Shown piece by piece: positions 22,924 to 30,892 of a stretch of 37,508 bases of DNA; the first letter of the stretch is position 1; every line of letters begins with the position of its first letter. A model generated the notes under the pieces. It saw only the letters and a list, made by a program, of their open reading frames with translations, was not told where the DNA came from and did no database searches. Location of the stretch: contig CAZLFA010000040.1 of assembly GCA_964558665.1 (NCBI GenBank), forward strand, positions 1-37,508. The letters are read 5' to 3'. The DNA comes from CAZLFA01 sp964558665. Its GTDB lineage: Bacteria > Desulfobacterota > Syntrophia > Syntrophales > PHBD01. The position numbers and the translations under genes are program-made.

Positions 22924-23358
22924 CTAAAAGGCGCCAAGCTGGCAGGGTTTTATTTTTATCCGCAACGCCTCACATGCCGATGATACTTCCATTTTGGATA
23001 TTTTAAATCTGTCTGCAATATCCCAGGCATGTCTGCATGGCAGGCGTCCGTCAACCAGTGACGCCTTTATATCGGCTTCAATTTGAGGTGTTACTTCTGA
23101 AGCCGGTTTTAACACCACTTTATTTTCCGGATAGCCAAAAAGTCCCAGCATGCATTTCTTGATTCTGATTTCCATGAGATCCAATCCCACTCCTATCTCA
23201 CTCATGGATACCGACAGCTCTGTTGAAATACGAAATGCATCGGCGCAAGCAACCCCTCCTTCCCGCATTGATTTACTCAATTCCTGAGTAATCCTTTCGT
23301 CAATCTTTGTATTCTCCGGGTGCTTGGATTTGTAACTGCCTGCATTTTGATGCGCCAT
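22924..23358 (-). CDS. Unknown protein with two tandem Cys-containing repeats
   Basis: A 144-residue protein I cannot assign to a named family. After a polar start (about residues 1-18) it consists of two related units of about 55 residues. Unit 1 runs from IDERITQELSKSMREGGVAC through FRISTELSVSMSEIG to IRIKKCMLGLFGY. Unit 2 runs from VTPQIEADIKASLVDGRLPC through WDIADRFKISKMEVSSA to LRIKIKPCQLGAF. Each unit has the order C-x2-A-x2-I, then S-x2-E, then I-x-I-K-x-C-x-L-G-x-F, which looks helix-turn-helix-like with two fixed cysteines. It is the third gene of an operon with paaK and an ACT protein (26-base gap). AGAGGAT precedes the ATG. A DNA-binding or metal-binding role is a guess. Confidence 0.72.
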   Translation of the reverse strand: MAHQNAGSYKSKHPENTKIDERITQELSKSMREGGVACADAFRISTELSVSMSEIGVGLDLMEIRIKKCMLGLFGYPENKVVLKPASEVTPQIEADIKASLVDGRLPCRHAWDIADRFKISKMEVSSACEALRIKIKPCQLGAF

Positions 23359-23384
23359 ATGTGTATCCTCTTTCGTTGATATGA

Positions 23385-23816
23385 TTAAAGAGCCGACAGA
23401 GCGCTTGAGTCAAGTGTTTTAAAACCGTTCTTCTCAATAATCGCTTCCGCCTTGCTGACCTGATCGACATCGACAACAAAAACAGCCTTCTTATGGCTCT
23501 CCAGAACAAAGCCATAGGCGTTGTTAACGTTCACTCCTTCGGCAGACAAAAGCTGCGTCAACTTATTCAGTCCGCCGGGCTGATCTTCTATCAGAACAGC
23601 CAGGACATCGCGAAGATGCACCATCATCCCCGCCTTTGTCAGTGTTTTTTTTGCCCGCTCCGGGTCATCAACAATCAGATTGATTACACCGAATGTATCC
23701 GAAGTTGATATTGTAGTTGCCCTGATGTCGATTTTATCCTGAGCCAGTATTTGTGTTACTGCAGCCAGGCGCCCCGGCTTGTTCTCCGCAAAAATGGAAA
23801 GCTGTTGTGCAATCAT
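23385..23816 (-). CDS. Tandem ACT-domain protein
   Basis: A 143-residue protein made of two ACT domains and nothing else. The first (residues about 3-68) begins QQLSIFAENKPGRLAAVTQI; the second (about 69-136) has DVLAVLIEDQPGGLNKLTQL and FVLESHKKAVFVVDVDQ. The Gly in each ENKPG/EDQPG turn is the usual amino-acid-binding position. ACT domains bind amino acids or similar small ligands and regulate enzymes; this tandem form is often encoded next to phenylacetate-CoA ligases, as here (31-base gap), so it may sense an aromatic amino acid or acid. AAAGGGGAC lies at normal spacing before the ATG. The ligand cannot be read from the sequence. Confidence 0.88.
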   Translation of the reverse strand: MIAQQLSIFAENKPGRLAAVTQILAQDKIDIRATTISTSDTFGVINLIVDDPERAKKTLTKAGMMVHLRDVLAVLIEDQPGGLNKLTQLLSAEGVNVNNAYGFVLESHKKAVFVVDVDQVSKAEAIIEKNGFKTLDSSALSAL

Positions 23817-23847
23817 AATCGTCCCCTTTGTTTAGCCTCTCCCACCA

Positions 23848-25149
23848 TTAACTGTCCCTTCTGTTGTCGATAACCCTCACCGCCTTGCCTTCACTTTTCG
23901 GCAAACTGTCAGGTTCAACCAGATCAACCTTTGGCGTGATGAGAATGTCGCTTTTCAATTCCTCTACGACTCTGCGTCTTAATTCCTCCAGCTTCTTCAA
24001 ATCACCGGCAAAAAATTCTCTCTGCACTTCCGCCTTCACTATCATGTGATCGTTGAATCCTTCCCTTTCGAGAATAATGACAAAGTTTGTACCCACACCG
24101 GGAATGTCCATAAGCTTCTTCTCTATCTGGATGGGAAAGATATTAACGCCTTTGAGAATCATCATATCATCGGTTCTGCCCGTTATGCGCTCTATCCTGC
24201 GATGGGTTCTGCCGCATCTGCATTTCCCGGGGATTATTCTGGTCAGATCTTTCGTACGATAGCGCAGGATCGGCATCCCCTCTCTCATGAGAGTTGTCAT
24301 GACCAGTTCGCCTTCCTCTCCATCCGGCAGAGGACGAAGGGTTACGGGATCTATAATCTCCACCAGAAAATTATCCTCCCATATATGAAGGCCATTCTGA
24401 TGCGGACATTCGAAGGCAACACCCGGTCCGTTCATTTCCGACAGACCATAGGAATTATAAGCCTTGAATCCATAAAAATCCTCAATTTTTTGCCGCATCT
24501 TTTCCGAGTGCGGCTCAGCGCCGATGAAGGCGATTCGCACCTTTGTATCTTTGCGCGGATCAATATTCATCTCTTCGAAAACAGCAGAAAGATGAAGCGA
24601 GTAACTCGGTATGATATGTATCGCTGTCGTATCGAAATCGCGCATCAACTGAATCTGGCGCTTGCTGTTTCCCGCCCCGGCCGGAATGACAAGGGCGCCT
24701 ATCTTTTCCGCGCCGTAATGGAATCCCAGCCCGCCGGTAAACAGACCGTAGGTCATCATGTTTTGGAATACATCGCCTTTTCTCATGCCCGTCATGTACA
24801 TGGATCGGGCCAATAGGTTTGTCCAGTGTTCAACATCCTTGATGGTATGAAATATCACCGTTGCACGCCCGGTCGTCCCCGACGAAGAGTGCATGCGGAC
24901 AAGCTTTTCCTTGGGTACGGCAAGAAAACCGTAAGGCCACTGATCCCGCAGGTCGTCCTTCGTTGTCAGCGGTATATTCCCCACATCTGCCAGGGTTTTG
25001 ATCCGCTTTATGTCCAATACGCATTCACCGAACTTATCCCGGTAATGAGGAGAATTTTGCGCGCTTTTAAGAGTTTTTTTAAGCCTCTTCAGTTGTATTG
25101 CCTCCAGCGACTTCCTGTCGATTGTTTCTATTTCCTTTTCCCAATACAT
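23848..25149 (-). CDS. paaK: Phenylacetate-CoA ligase
   Basis: A 433-residue AMP-forming enzyme that activates phenylacetate (or a related aryl acid) with ATP and CoA. The ATP-binding loop is SSSGTTGRAT (residues 88-97). Other ANL-superfamily marks are AYNSYGLSEMNGPGVAFECP (adenine-binding region with Glu), LRYRTKDLTRI and the hinge/CoA segment GRTDDMMILKGVNIFPIQIE. CRCGRTHRR and the ECPHQNGLH pair carry the Cys/His residues seen in this subfamily, perhaps binding a metal. The length is typical. The start has GGAGA 8 bases upstream. It is the first gene of an operon with the two-ACT protein and the Cys-repeat protein, as often found in anaerobes that oxidise aromatic amino acids via aryl-acetates. 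Indole-acetate or another aryl acid is a possible alternative substrate. Confidence 0.92.
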   Translation of the reverse strand: MYWEKEIETIDRKSLEAIQLKRLKKTLKSAQNSPHYRDKFGECVLDIKRIKTLADVGNIPLTTKDDLRDQWPYGFLAVPKEKLVRMHSSSGTTGRATVIFHTIKDVEHWTNLLARSMYMTGMRKGDVFQNMMTYGLFTGGLGFHYGAEKIGALVIPAGAGNSKRQIQLMRDFDTTAIHIIPSYSLHLSAVFEEMNIDPRKDTKVRIAFIGAEPHSEKMRQKIEDFYGFKAYNSYGLSEMNGPGVAFECPHQNGLHIWEDNFLVEIIDPVTLRPLPDGEEGELVMTTLMREGMPILRYRTKDLTRIIPGKCRCGRTHRRIERITGRTDDMMILKGVNIFPIQIEKKLMDIPGVGTNFVIILEREGFNDHMIVKAEVQREFFAGDLKKLEELRRRVVEELKSDILITPKVDLVEPDSLPKSEGKAVRVIDNRRDS

Positions 25150-25338
25150 TTCATGAATCTCCGAAGTTTATGATAATGAAGAATTCCCTACATCTCTACG
25201 AAAATTTTATCAAGATAATTATCAAAATGATATTGCCCGGAAGCCGATCTTTTTCCGGCAAACCCGCATGAGATAATAAAATTCACCGACTACGAAATGC
25301 AGCATCAATGCAATTTATTAGTCTGTAGTTTATTAGTA

Positions 25339-25367
25339 TTGACGCTTGCTGTAAGAAAGTGTAATTT
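25339..25367 (+). promoter_or_regulatory. Sigma70 promoter of purB
   Basis: TTGACG (25339-25344) and TAATTT (25362-25367) are separated by the ideal 17 bases. The transcript should start near 25374, about 21 nt before the GTG start. It lies in the 245-base divergent gap between paaK and purB. Confidence 0.62.
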
Positions 25368-25394
25368 ACCGCAAAAAAATACGGGAGAAAACAA

Positions 25395-26690
25395 GTGATA
25401 CCGAGATATTCGCGAGACAGAATGGTTGCAGTCTGGAGCCCTGAAAACCGCTACCGGAAATGGCTGGATATCGAAATACTGGCCTGCGAAGCCATGACAA
25501 GGTTGGGTATTATCCCCAGGTCATCTTTTAAGAACATAAAGAGGAAAGCGGGGTTCGACATTGCCAGAATTGATGAGATTGAGCTCAAGACCAAGCATGA
25601 TGTCATAGCATTTCTGACTTCCGTCACGGAAAAGGTGGGTGAAGACGGCCGGTTCATCCACATGGGGCTGACCTCCTCGGACATCCTTGATACCTCTCTG
25701 GCAGTACTTTTAAAGGAGGCCGCTGAAATACTGCTTGAAGACATGGACCATTTACTGGACATTCTAAAGAAAAAGGCCTTTGAACATAAGAAGACTCTGA
25801 TGATGGGGAGGTCGCACGGAATCCACGCGGAACCGATCACCTTCGGCCTTAAGATGGCTCTTTGGTATCAGGAAATGCAGAGAAACAGAGAACGCCTGCT
25901 GCGGGCCAAGGCAACTGTAAGCTTCGGTAAAATAGCCGGCGCTGTAGGAACCTTTTCCTTCATTGATCCGTTCGTCGAGGAATACGTATGCAAAAGACTA
26001 GGCCTGAAGCCGGCACCGGTTTCTTCTCAGATTGTGCAGAGGGACCGTCATGCAGAATTTTTTTCGGTTCTGGCCATCATCGCCTCCTCTATGGACAAGT
26101 TCGCCCAGGAGATCAGGCTGCTGCAGAGGACCGAGGTCAGGGAGGCCGAGGAGTATTTCTCTCCTGGACAGAAGGGTTCATCGGCGATGCCTCATAAGCG
26201 CAACCCGGTGCTGTCGGAGAATCTTTCCGGTCTCGCCAGGCTGATGCGCTCATATGCAATGGCCGCCCTGGAGAATATACCTCTCTGGCATGAGCGTGAT
26301 ATCAGCCATTCATCTGTAGAAAGGGTTATTGGCCCTGATGCAGCAATTCTCCTGGATTTCATGCTCGTCCGGTTCAGCGGCATGGTGGAAAAACTCGTTG
26401 TGTATCCGGAAAGAATGCTTTCGAACATCAATATGACCCATGGGGTCATCTTCTCACAGATGGTGCTGCTTAAACTCATTGAAAAAGGCATGACGCGTGA
26501 GGACGCTTATGCCGTCGTCCAAAGGTCGGCGATGAAATCATGGGAGGATGCTGTTGATTTCCGCAAACTGCTTATGAAAGACAAAAAGGTTGTGTCGCTT
26601 TTAAGCAGAGCGGACATGGATTCAGTGTTCAATATCAACAATTTTCTCGGGAAGGTTGATTTTATCTTCAAAAGGGTCTTTGGAGAATAA
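25395..26690 (+). CDS. purB: Adenylosuccinate lyase
   Basis: A 431-residue cytoplasmic enzyme of the fumarase/aspartase superfamily. It acts twice in purine synthesis, splitting SAICAR and adenylosuccinate with release of fumarate. The superfamily signature is GSSAMPHKRNPVLSENL (residues about 260-276); the catalytic His region is MMGRSHGIHAEPITFG and the first conserved block FIHMGLTSSDILDTS. The length matches the short bacterial form. It starts with GTG at 25395, supported by GGGAG 8 bases upstream and by the family's usual start (IPRYSRDRM). It has its own promoter and no purine-gene neighbour. The 110 bases to the convergent nadB contain no clear terminator. Confidence 0.96.
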   Translation: MIPRYSRDRMVAVWSPENRYRKWLDIEILACEAMTRLGIIPRSSFKNIKRKAGFDIARIDEIELKTKHDVIAFLTSVTEKVGEDGRFIHMGLTSSDILDTSLAVLLKEAAEILLEDMDHLLDILKKKAFEHKKTLMMGRSHGIHAEPITFGLKMALWYQEMQRNRERLLRAKATVSFGKIAGAVGTFSFIDPFVEEYVCKRLGLKPAPVSSQIVQRDRHAEFFSVLAIIASSMDKFAQEIRLLQRTEVREAEEYFSPGQKGSSAMPHKRNPVLSENLSGLARLMRSYAMAALENIPLWHERDISHSSVERVIGPDAAILLDFMLVRFSGMVEKLVVYPERMLSNINMTHGVIFSQMVLLKLIEKGMTREDAYAVVQRSAMKSWEDAVDFRKLLMKDKKVVSLLSRADMDSVFNINNFLGKVDFIFKRVFGE

Positions 26691-26800
26691 AGGAAAGGCT
26701 TTCATTCAATCGGAACAAGAAGAATCGATCCGGAAGTCTTTTGTTGAATCATCCCTCCGCGTCAACCAACACTGCGGAACACGAGCTGCTGATGCATGTT

Positions 26801-28411
26801 TCAGAGAGAGTCGCGGCAGATGACCGTGTCTTTCCGCCAGTTTGCATCGTCAGCCGCCGGATAATCGATATTGTAGTGAAGTCCCCTGCTCTCCTTTCTG
26901 CTCCTTGCACAGCGGATGATGAGTTTAGCGATCGTGGCGATGTTTCTCAGCTCCAGAAGATCTTTGGTCACAATGAATCTGCGATAGTATTCGTCAACCT
27001 CATGACTTATTAAATCGATCCTCATGTCGGCACGCTCCAGACGTCTGTCCGAGCGGACAATACCGACATAGTCCGACATGCAGCGCCTTATTTCGTCCCA
27101 GTTATGAGAGACAACGACAGACTCTTCACTCCAGGTTGCGCCTCTGGGGTCCCAGGGAGGTATTGATACAGAGATTTCCTCAACCTCAGAATAACCGGCT
27201 TTAATCTTCACGAATGCCCGATGAGTAAATACGACGGCCTCCAGAAGTGAATTGCTTGCCAGACGATTTGCACCGTGCAGACCGGTGCATGATACCTCGC
27301 CGCAGGCAAACAGCCTTTCGATGCTCGACTCTCCATGCGGATTTACGAGAACGCCGCCGCACAGATAATGGGCAGCGGGAACCACCGGTATGGGCTCTTT
27401 TGTCGCATCGATTCCGAATTCAAGACATTTCTTATAGATATTCGGGAATCGATCAATAATGAACCCTTTATCCCGATGAGTAATGTCCAGCAACACATAA
27501 TCATCTCCTCTTTTTTTAAGCTCGGTATCGATGGCCTTGGCAACAACATCCCGGGGTGCAAGACTTTTCATCTCATGGTAGTTTTCCATGAATGTCTCGC
27601 CGTTTTTTAACCTTAATATACCGCCTTCTCCTCTTACCGCTTCGCTGATCAGGAATGCCTTTGCATCCGGGTGATACAGGCACGTGGGATGAAACTGCAT
27701 GAATTCCATATTGGCGATCTTAGCTCCGGCTCTGTAAGCCATGGCGATTCCGTCGCCCGTGGCGATGTCCGGATTCGTCGTTACCAGATAGACCTTTCCC
27801 GCGCCGCCGGTGGCGAGTATTATATATTTAGCGCGGAATGTATACACGACATGGTTCTTGATATCCAGTACATAGGCTCCCAGGCAACGGCTTCGGCCCG
27901 AACCGCCGCCCGTCACAACAGATTCCAGGATCAAATCGATGGCAATGAAATTTTCATAGATATTGATATTAGACTGTTTGCCGGCCTGTTCATTGAGAGC
28001 CCTTTCAATTTCCCGTCCGGTAAGATCCTTGGCGTGAAGAACCCGCCTTTTGGAGTGCCCACCTTCCTTTCCAAGGTCATATACGGTGGAATATCTATCC
28101 TCCGCTTTCGTGAATTCCACCCCCCATCTTACCAGTTCGTCAATTCTTTCAGGTCCCTCCATGATGGTGAATCTCACGACATCTTCCCTGCACAAACCGG
28201 CACCGCATTTAAGAGTGTCGTTTATATGGTAATCGAAGCTGTCCACATCCGCCTGTACAGCCGCTATTCCACCCTGCGCATAGTTGGTGTTCGATTCGGA
28301 CTTTTCCTTTTTTGTCACAACCGACACCGTGCCCAGGCTGGATGCCTTGATAGCCATGCTCAACCCGGCTATGCCGCTTCCCAGTATGAGAAAATCCGTT
28401 TTTATTTCCAT
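26801..28411 (-). CDS. nadB: L-aspartate oxidase
   Basis: A 536-residue FAD enzyme of the succinate dehydrogenase/fumarate reductase flavoprotein family. It oxidises L-aspartate to iminoaspartate, the first step of de novo NAD synthesis; in anaerobes fumarate can accept the electrons. The FAD loop is ILGSGIAGLSMA (residues 8-19). NTNYAQGGIAAV, ATGGAGKVYLVTTNPDIATG, FMQFHPTCLY, EAVRGEGG and GLHGANRLASNSLLEAVVFT are characteristic. The C-terminal helical domain carries the Arg-rich VGIVRSDRRLERA region. The start ATG has AGAGGAT upstream. It stands alone; nadA and nadC are not in the window. The length of 536 residues is normal. Confidence 0.95.
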   Translation of the reverse strand: MEIKTDFLILGSGIAGLSMAIKASSLGTVSVVTKKEKSESNTNYAQGGIAAVQADVDSFDYHINDTLKCGAGLCREDVVRFTIMEGPERIDELVRWGVEFTKAEDRYSTVYDLGKEGGHSKRRVLHAKDLTGREIERALNEQAGKQSNINIYENFIAIDLILESVVTGGGSGRSRCLGAYVLDIKNHVVYTFRAKYIILATGGAGKVYLVTTNPDIATGDGIAMAYRAGAKIANMEFMQFHPTCLYHPDAKAFLISEAVRGEGGILRLKNGETFMENYHEMKSLAPRDVVAKAIDTELKKRGDDYVLLDITHRDKGFIIDRFPNIYKKCLEFGIDATKEPIPVVPAAHYLCGGVLVNPHGESSIERLFACGEVSCTGLHGANRLASNSLLEAVVFTHRAFVKIKAGYSEVEEISVSIPPWDPRGATWSEESVVVSHNWDEIRRCMSDYVGIVRSDRRLERADMRIDLISHEVDEYYRRFIVTKDLLELRNIATIAKLIIRCARSRKESRGLHYNIDYPAADDANWRKDTVICRDSL

Positions 28412-28448
28412 GTATACCGATCCTCTGTAAGAGATGAGTAAAAGTTTA

Positions 28449-28477
28449 TTTACAAGCCAACGTTATTTTTATATAGG
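28449..28477 (+). promoter_or_regulatory. Probable sigma70 promoter of the tsaD operon
   Basis: TTTACA (28449-28454) and TATAGG (28472-28477) with a 17-base spacer lie in the 105-base divergent gap between nadB and tsaD. The leader would be about 33 nt. Confidence 0.5.
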
Positions 28478-28516
28478 GTTTTTATGCATTTGTAAAACAT
28501 TAAAGAGGTTTTTTCT

Positions 28517-29530
28517 ATGCTGGTATTAGGAATTGAATCATCCTGTGATGAGACTGCCGCTGCCGTCGTTCGCGACGGAAGGATATTGCTCTCCAGTGTA
28601 ATAGCTTCGCAAGTTGACATTCACAGCAGATACGGGGGTGTTGTGCCGGAGATAGCATCGCGAATGCACATCGAGGCTGTAGTTCCTGTTGTCCTTCAGG
28701 CTATGGAGAAGGCCGGGGTTGGCTTTTCCGAAATCGAAGGAATCTCCGTAACAAGAGGTCCCGGACTGGTAGGTTCGCTGCTGGTTGGACTTTCTCTCGC
28801 AAAAGCCCTTGCCCACAGTATAGGGATCCCTCTTGTCGGCGTCAATCACCTCGAAGGCCATATTGCATCTGTCTATCTCACGGACAATCAGCCTGATTTC
28901 CCTTTCGTTGCGCTGGTTGTTTCCGGCGGTCACACCAACATCTATCGCGTGGGAGGTTTTAGGGATTTTCTGCTTATGGGTCAGACCAGAGACGACGCCG
29001 CCGGTGAAGCGTTTGACAAGGCAGCTAAACTCCTGGATATCGGATATCCGGGAGGCGTAGTAATCGACCGCCTGGCAAAAACCGGAAATGCAAGCCGCAT
29101 GGATTTCCCCAGAGCCATGAAAGACAGTCTGGACTTCAGTTTCAGCGGTCTTAAAACTTCGCTTTTAAACGTTCTCAAAAAGAGAGGGAAGCCGTTTGAG
29201 GAAGAGGAAATACCGGATGTCGCGGCAAGTTACCAGGAAGCCATTATTGACGTGCTGGTGAACAAAACAATAAAGGCGGCTGAATTGTGCAGACTGAAGC
29301 AGATTGTCATCTGCGGAGGCGTTGCTGCAAACAGCCGGTTGCGGGGTCATTTTATCGAGGAAGCAAGGGCTAACGGACTTGAAGTATTTATTCCCCCGGT
29401 GTCTCTGTGTACAGACAATGCGGCAATGATAGCCGCCATGGGGAATCATCTTTTGGAAGCCGGGCAGAGAGGCGAACTTGATCTAAACGCAGTATCACGC
29501 TGGGAAGTGGAGCGCTTTTCAGATCATTGA
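28517..29530 (+). CDS. tsaD: tRNA N6-threonylcarbamoyladenosine transferase TsaD
   Basis: A 337-residue ASKHA-fold enzyme that, with TsaB and TsaE, transfers threonylcarbamoyl to A37 of ANN-decoding tRNAs. The start MLVLGIESSCDETAAAVV is diagnostic. The metal-binding pair is H111/H115 in NHLEGHIAS, and VSGGHTNIY plus DDAAGEAFDKAAKLLDIGYP are conserved family blocks. The third region is CGGVAANSRLR and TDNAAMIAAMG near the C-terminus. The length is typical. AAAGAGG precedes the ATG. The stop overlaps the next start as TGATG, so the DUF2062 gene is translationally coupled. Confidence 0.97.
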   Translation: MLVLGIESSCDETAAAVVRDGRILLSSVIASQVDIHSRYGGVVPEIASRMHIEAVVPVVLQAMEKAGVGFSEIEGISVTRGPGLVGSLLVGLSLAKALAHSIGIPLVGVNHLEGHIASVYLTDNQPDFPFVALVVSGGHTNIYRVGGFRDFLLMGQTRDDAAGEAFDKAAKLLDIGYPGGVVIDRLAKTGNASRMDFPRAMKDSLDFSFSGLKTSLLNVLKKRGKPFEEEEIPDVAASYQEAIIDVLVNKTIKAAELCRLKQIVICGGVAANSRLRGHFIEEARANGLEVFIPPVSLCTDNAAMIAAMGNHLLEAGQRGELDLNAVSRWEVERFSDH

Positions 29531-29985
29531 TGTATTTAAAGTTTTATAAAAGATTCCATGATCGTTTTATCAGTCTCCAGGGAAACCCGGAATCAATCGC
29601 TGCGGGCATGGCTATCGGTGTCTTTATCGGAATCACGCCGACGATCCCTTTTCACACGGCTCTTATCATCCTTTCCTGCCTGATCTTCAGACAGAATCTA
29701 TCCGCCGCCTACATGGGGTCGTGGCTGGTATCGAATCCGGTCACAATTCCTGTTCTCTATTTTATGCAGTATAAATTGGGTTCATATATTATGGGATCGT
29801 CCGCTGAGTCATTAATGATGGCCGATTACTCACTTCAATCAATAATGAACATGGGGATTAATGTAATTCTCCCCATACTTCTGGGAGGAATCCTGACTGC
29901 CCCTGTTTTGGCAATTCCGGCCTACTTCATCACGCTTCAAATTGTATACAGAATCAGAAAAGAGACAGCCAATGAACACACCTAA
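29530..29985 (+). CDS. DUF2062 membrane protein
   Basis: A 151-residue integral membrane protein of the DUF2062 family. The diagnostic segment is GNPESIAAGMAIGVFIGITP, followed by FHTALIILSCLIFRQNLSAA and GSWLVSNPVTIPVLY. About three transmembrane segments are visible: residues about 25-50, 55-77 and 108-135. The function is unknown. The ATG at 29530 overlaps the tsaD stop by one base, and its own 3' end overlaps the rsmA start by 14 bases, so the three genes are tightly coupled. Confidence 0.9.
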   Translation: MYLKFYKRFHDRFISLQGNPESIAAGMAIGVFIGITPTIPFHTALIILSCLIFRQNLSAAYMGSWLVSNPVTIPVLYFMQYKLGSYIMGSSAESLMMADYSLQSIMNMGINVILPILLGGILTAPVLAIPAYFITLQIVYRIRKETANEHT

Positions 29986-30823
29986 GTCAATTCTCAGGGC
30001 GAAAGGGATCCGTCCACTTAAACGCCTGGGACAATCGTTTCTTCAAGACCTCAATATAATAGATAAAATTGTTGACCTTGCCGGTGTCAAGGAAACCGAG
30101 ACTGTTGTAGAGATCGGTGCGGGCCTCGGCATCATGACCGGGCAGATAGCAAAAAAAGCCGGGCGTGTTCTTGCCTTGGATATAGACCCTTATATGATTG
30201 AAATACTAAAATCTTCACTGGCCGATCTAACCAATGTGATGGTAATTCACACAGACATCCTCAATTATGACTTTTCAAAAGCTGCTGTCGAATATGCAGT
30301 AAGAAAAATGAAAGTCATCGGCAATGTCCCGTATAACATATCCTCGCCGATACTCTTTCATCTTCTTAAATACAGGGAATCAATAGGATCAATAATCCTG
30401 ATGTTTCAAAAGGAGGTGGCGGACCGGATTGCCGCACAGCCTGGAAGCAAGGAATACGGTATCCCTTCTGTCATAGTGTCCATGTTTGCAGAGATTGCTC
30501 ATTTGGTTTCCGTCCCGGCCTATTGTTTCTATCCCAAGCCGAAGGTGTCATCCTGTGTTGTGAAAATCGAGATGCGGGACAAGCCCCTGATTGATTTATC
30601 ATCAGAAGAGTTCTTTTATTCCGTGGTCAGGTCCTCTTTTGCTCAAAGGAGAAAAACAATACTGAACAATCTTAAAAGGGCTTCTCTGCCTGGAATCTCT
30701 GAAGACAGCATTATCAAAGCTCTGGCTGAATCCGAAATCGACGGCGGCAGGCGCGGCGAGACATTATCAGCGGCAGAGTTCGGCATGCTGAGCAATGCCC
30801 TTGTCGCACAAAGCGCCAAGTAA
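29972..30823 (+). CDS. rsmA: 16S rRNA dimethyltransferase RsmA (KsgA)
   Basis: A 283-residue SAM enzyme that dimethylates two adjacent adenines (A1518 and A1519 in E. coli numbering) near the 3' end of 16S rRNA late in 30S assembly. The N-terminus has KRLGQSFLQDLNIIDKIV. The SAM loop is VVEIGAGLGIMTGQIA (residues 45-60), with the acidic residue in LALDIDPYM and the catalytic motif IGNVPYNISSPI (116-127). The C-terminal helical domain ends normally after SFAQRRKTILNNLK. I choose ATG 29972 because the protein then matches the family start; the frame is open from 29942, inside the DUF2062 gene. It is the third gene of the tsaD operon. Confidence 0.95.
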   Translation: MNTPKSILRAKGIRPLKRLGQSFLQDLNIIDKIVDLAGVKETETVVEIGAGLGIMTGQIAKKAGRVLALDIDPYMIEILKSSLADLTNVMVIHTDILNYDFSKAAVEYAVRKMKVIGNVPYNISSPILFHLLKYRESIGSIILMFQKEVADRIAAQPGSKEYGIPSVIVSMFAEIAHLVSVPAYCFYPKPKVSSCVVKIEMRDKPLIDLSSEEFFYSVVRSSFAQRRKTILNNLKRASLPGISEDSIIKALAESEIDGGRRGETLSAAEFGMLSNALVAQSAK

Positions 30824-30828
30824 ATGAA

Positions 30829-30857
30829 TTGACAACACACATGATTGACAATATAAA
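30829..30857 (+). promoter_or_regulatory. Near-consensus sigma70 promoter of the CoA-transferase/GNAT gene
   Basis: TTGACA (30829-30834) and TATAAA (30852-30857) are 17 bases apart, 11 of 12 consensus positions. Transcription should start near 30864, which argues against a TTG at 30866 and for the GTG start at 30893 or 30896. It implies strong, separate expression of the downstream gene. Confidence 0.82.
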
Positions 30858-30892
30858 GTAATGCATTGTCTTTTTTACAGATGGAGGATGCC

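Noticed and set aside
24046..24816. 256-codon open frame on the + strand
   Set aside because: Antisense to paaK, no motifs or ribosome site.
27671..28441. 256-codon open frame on the + strand
   Set aside because: Antisense to nadB, no motifs.
30866..30892. Upstream TTG/ATG starts for the CoA-transferase/GNAT gene
   Set aside because: TTG 30866 lies only about 2 bases from the expected transcript start and ATG 30881 has no ribosome site; GGAGG at 30883-30887 points to the GTG codons downstream.
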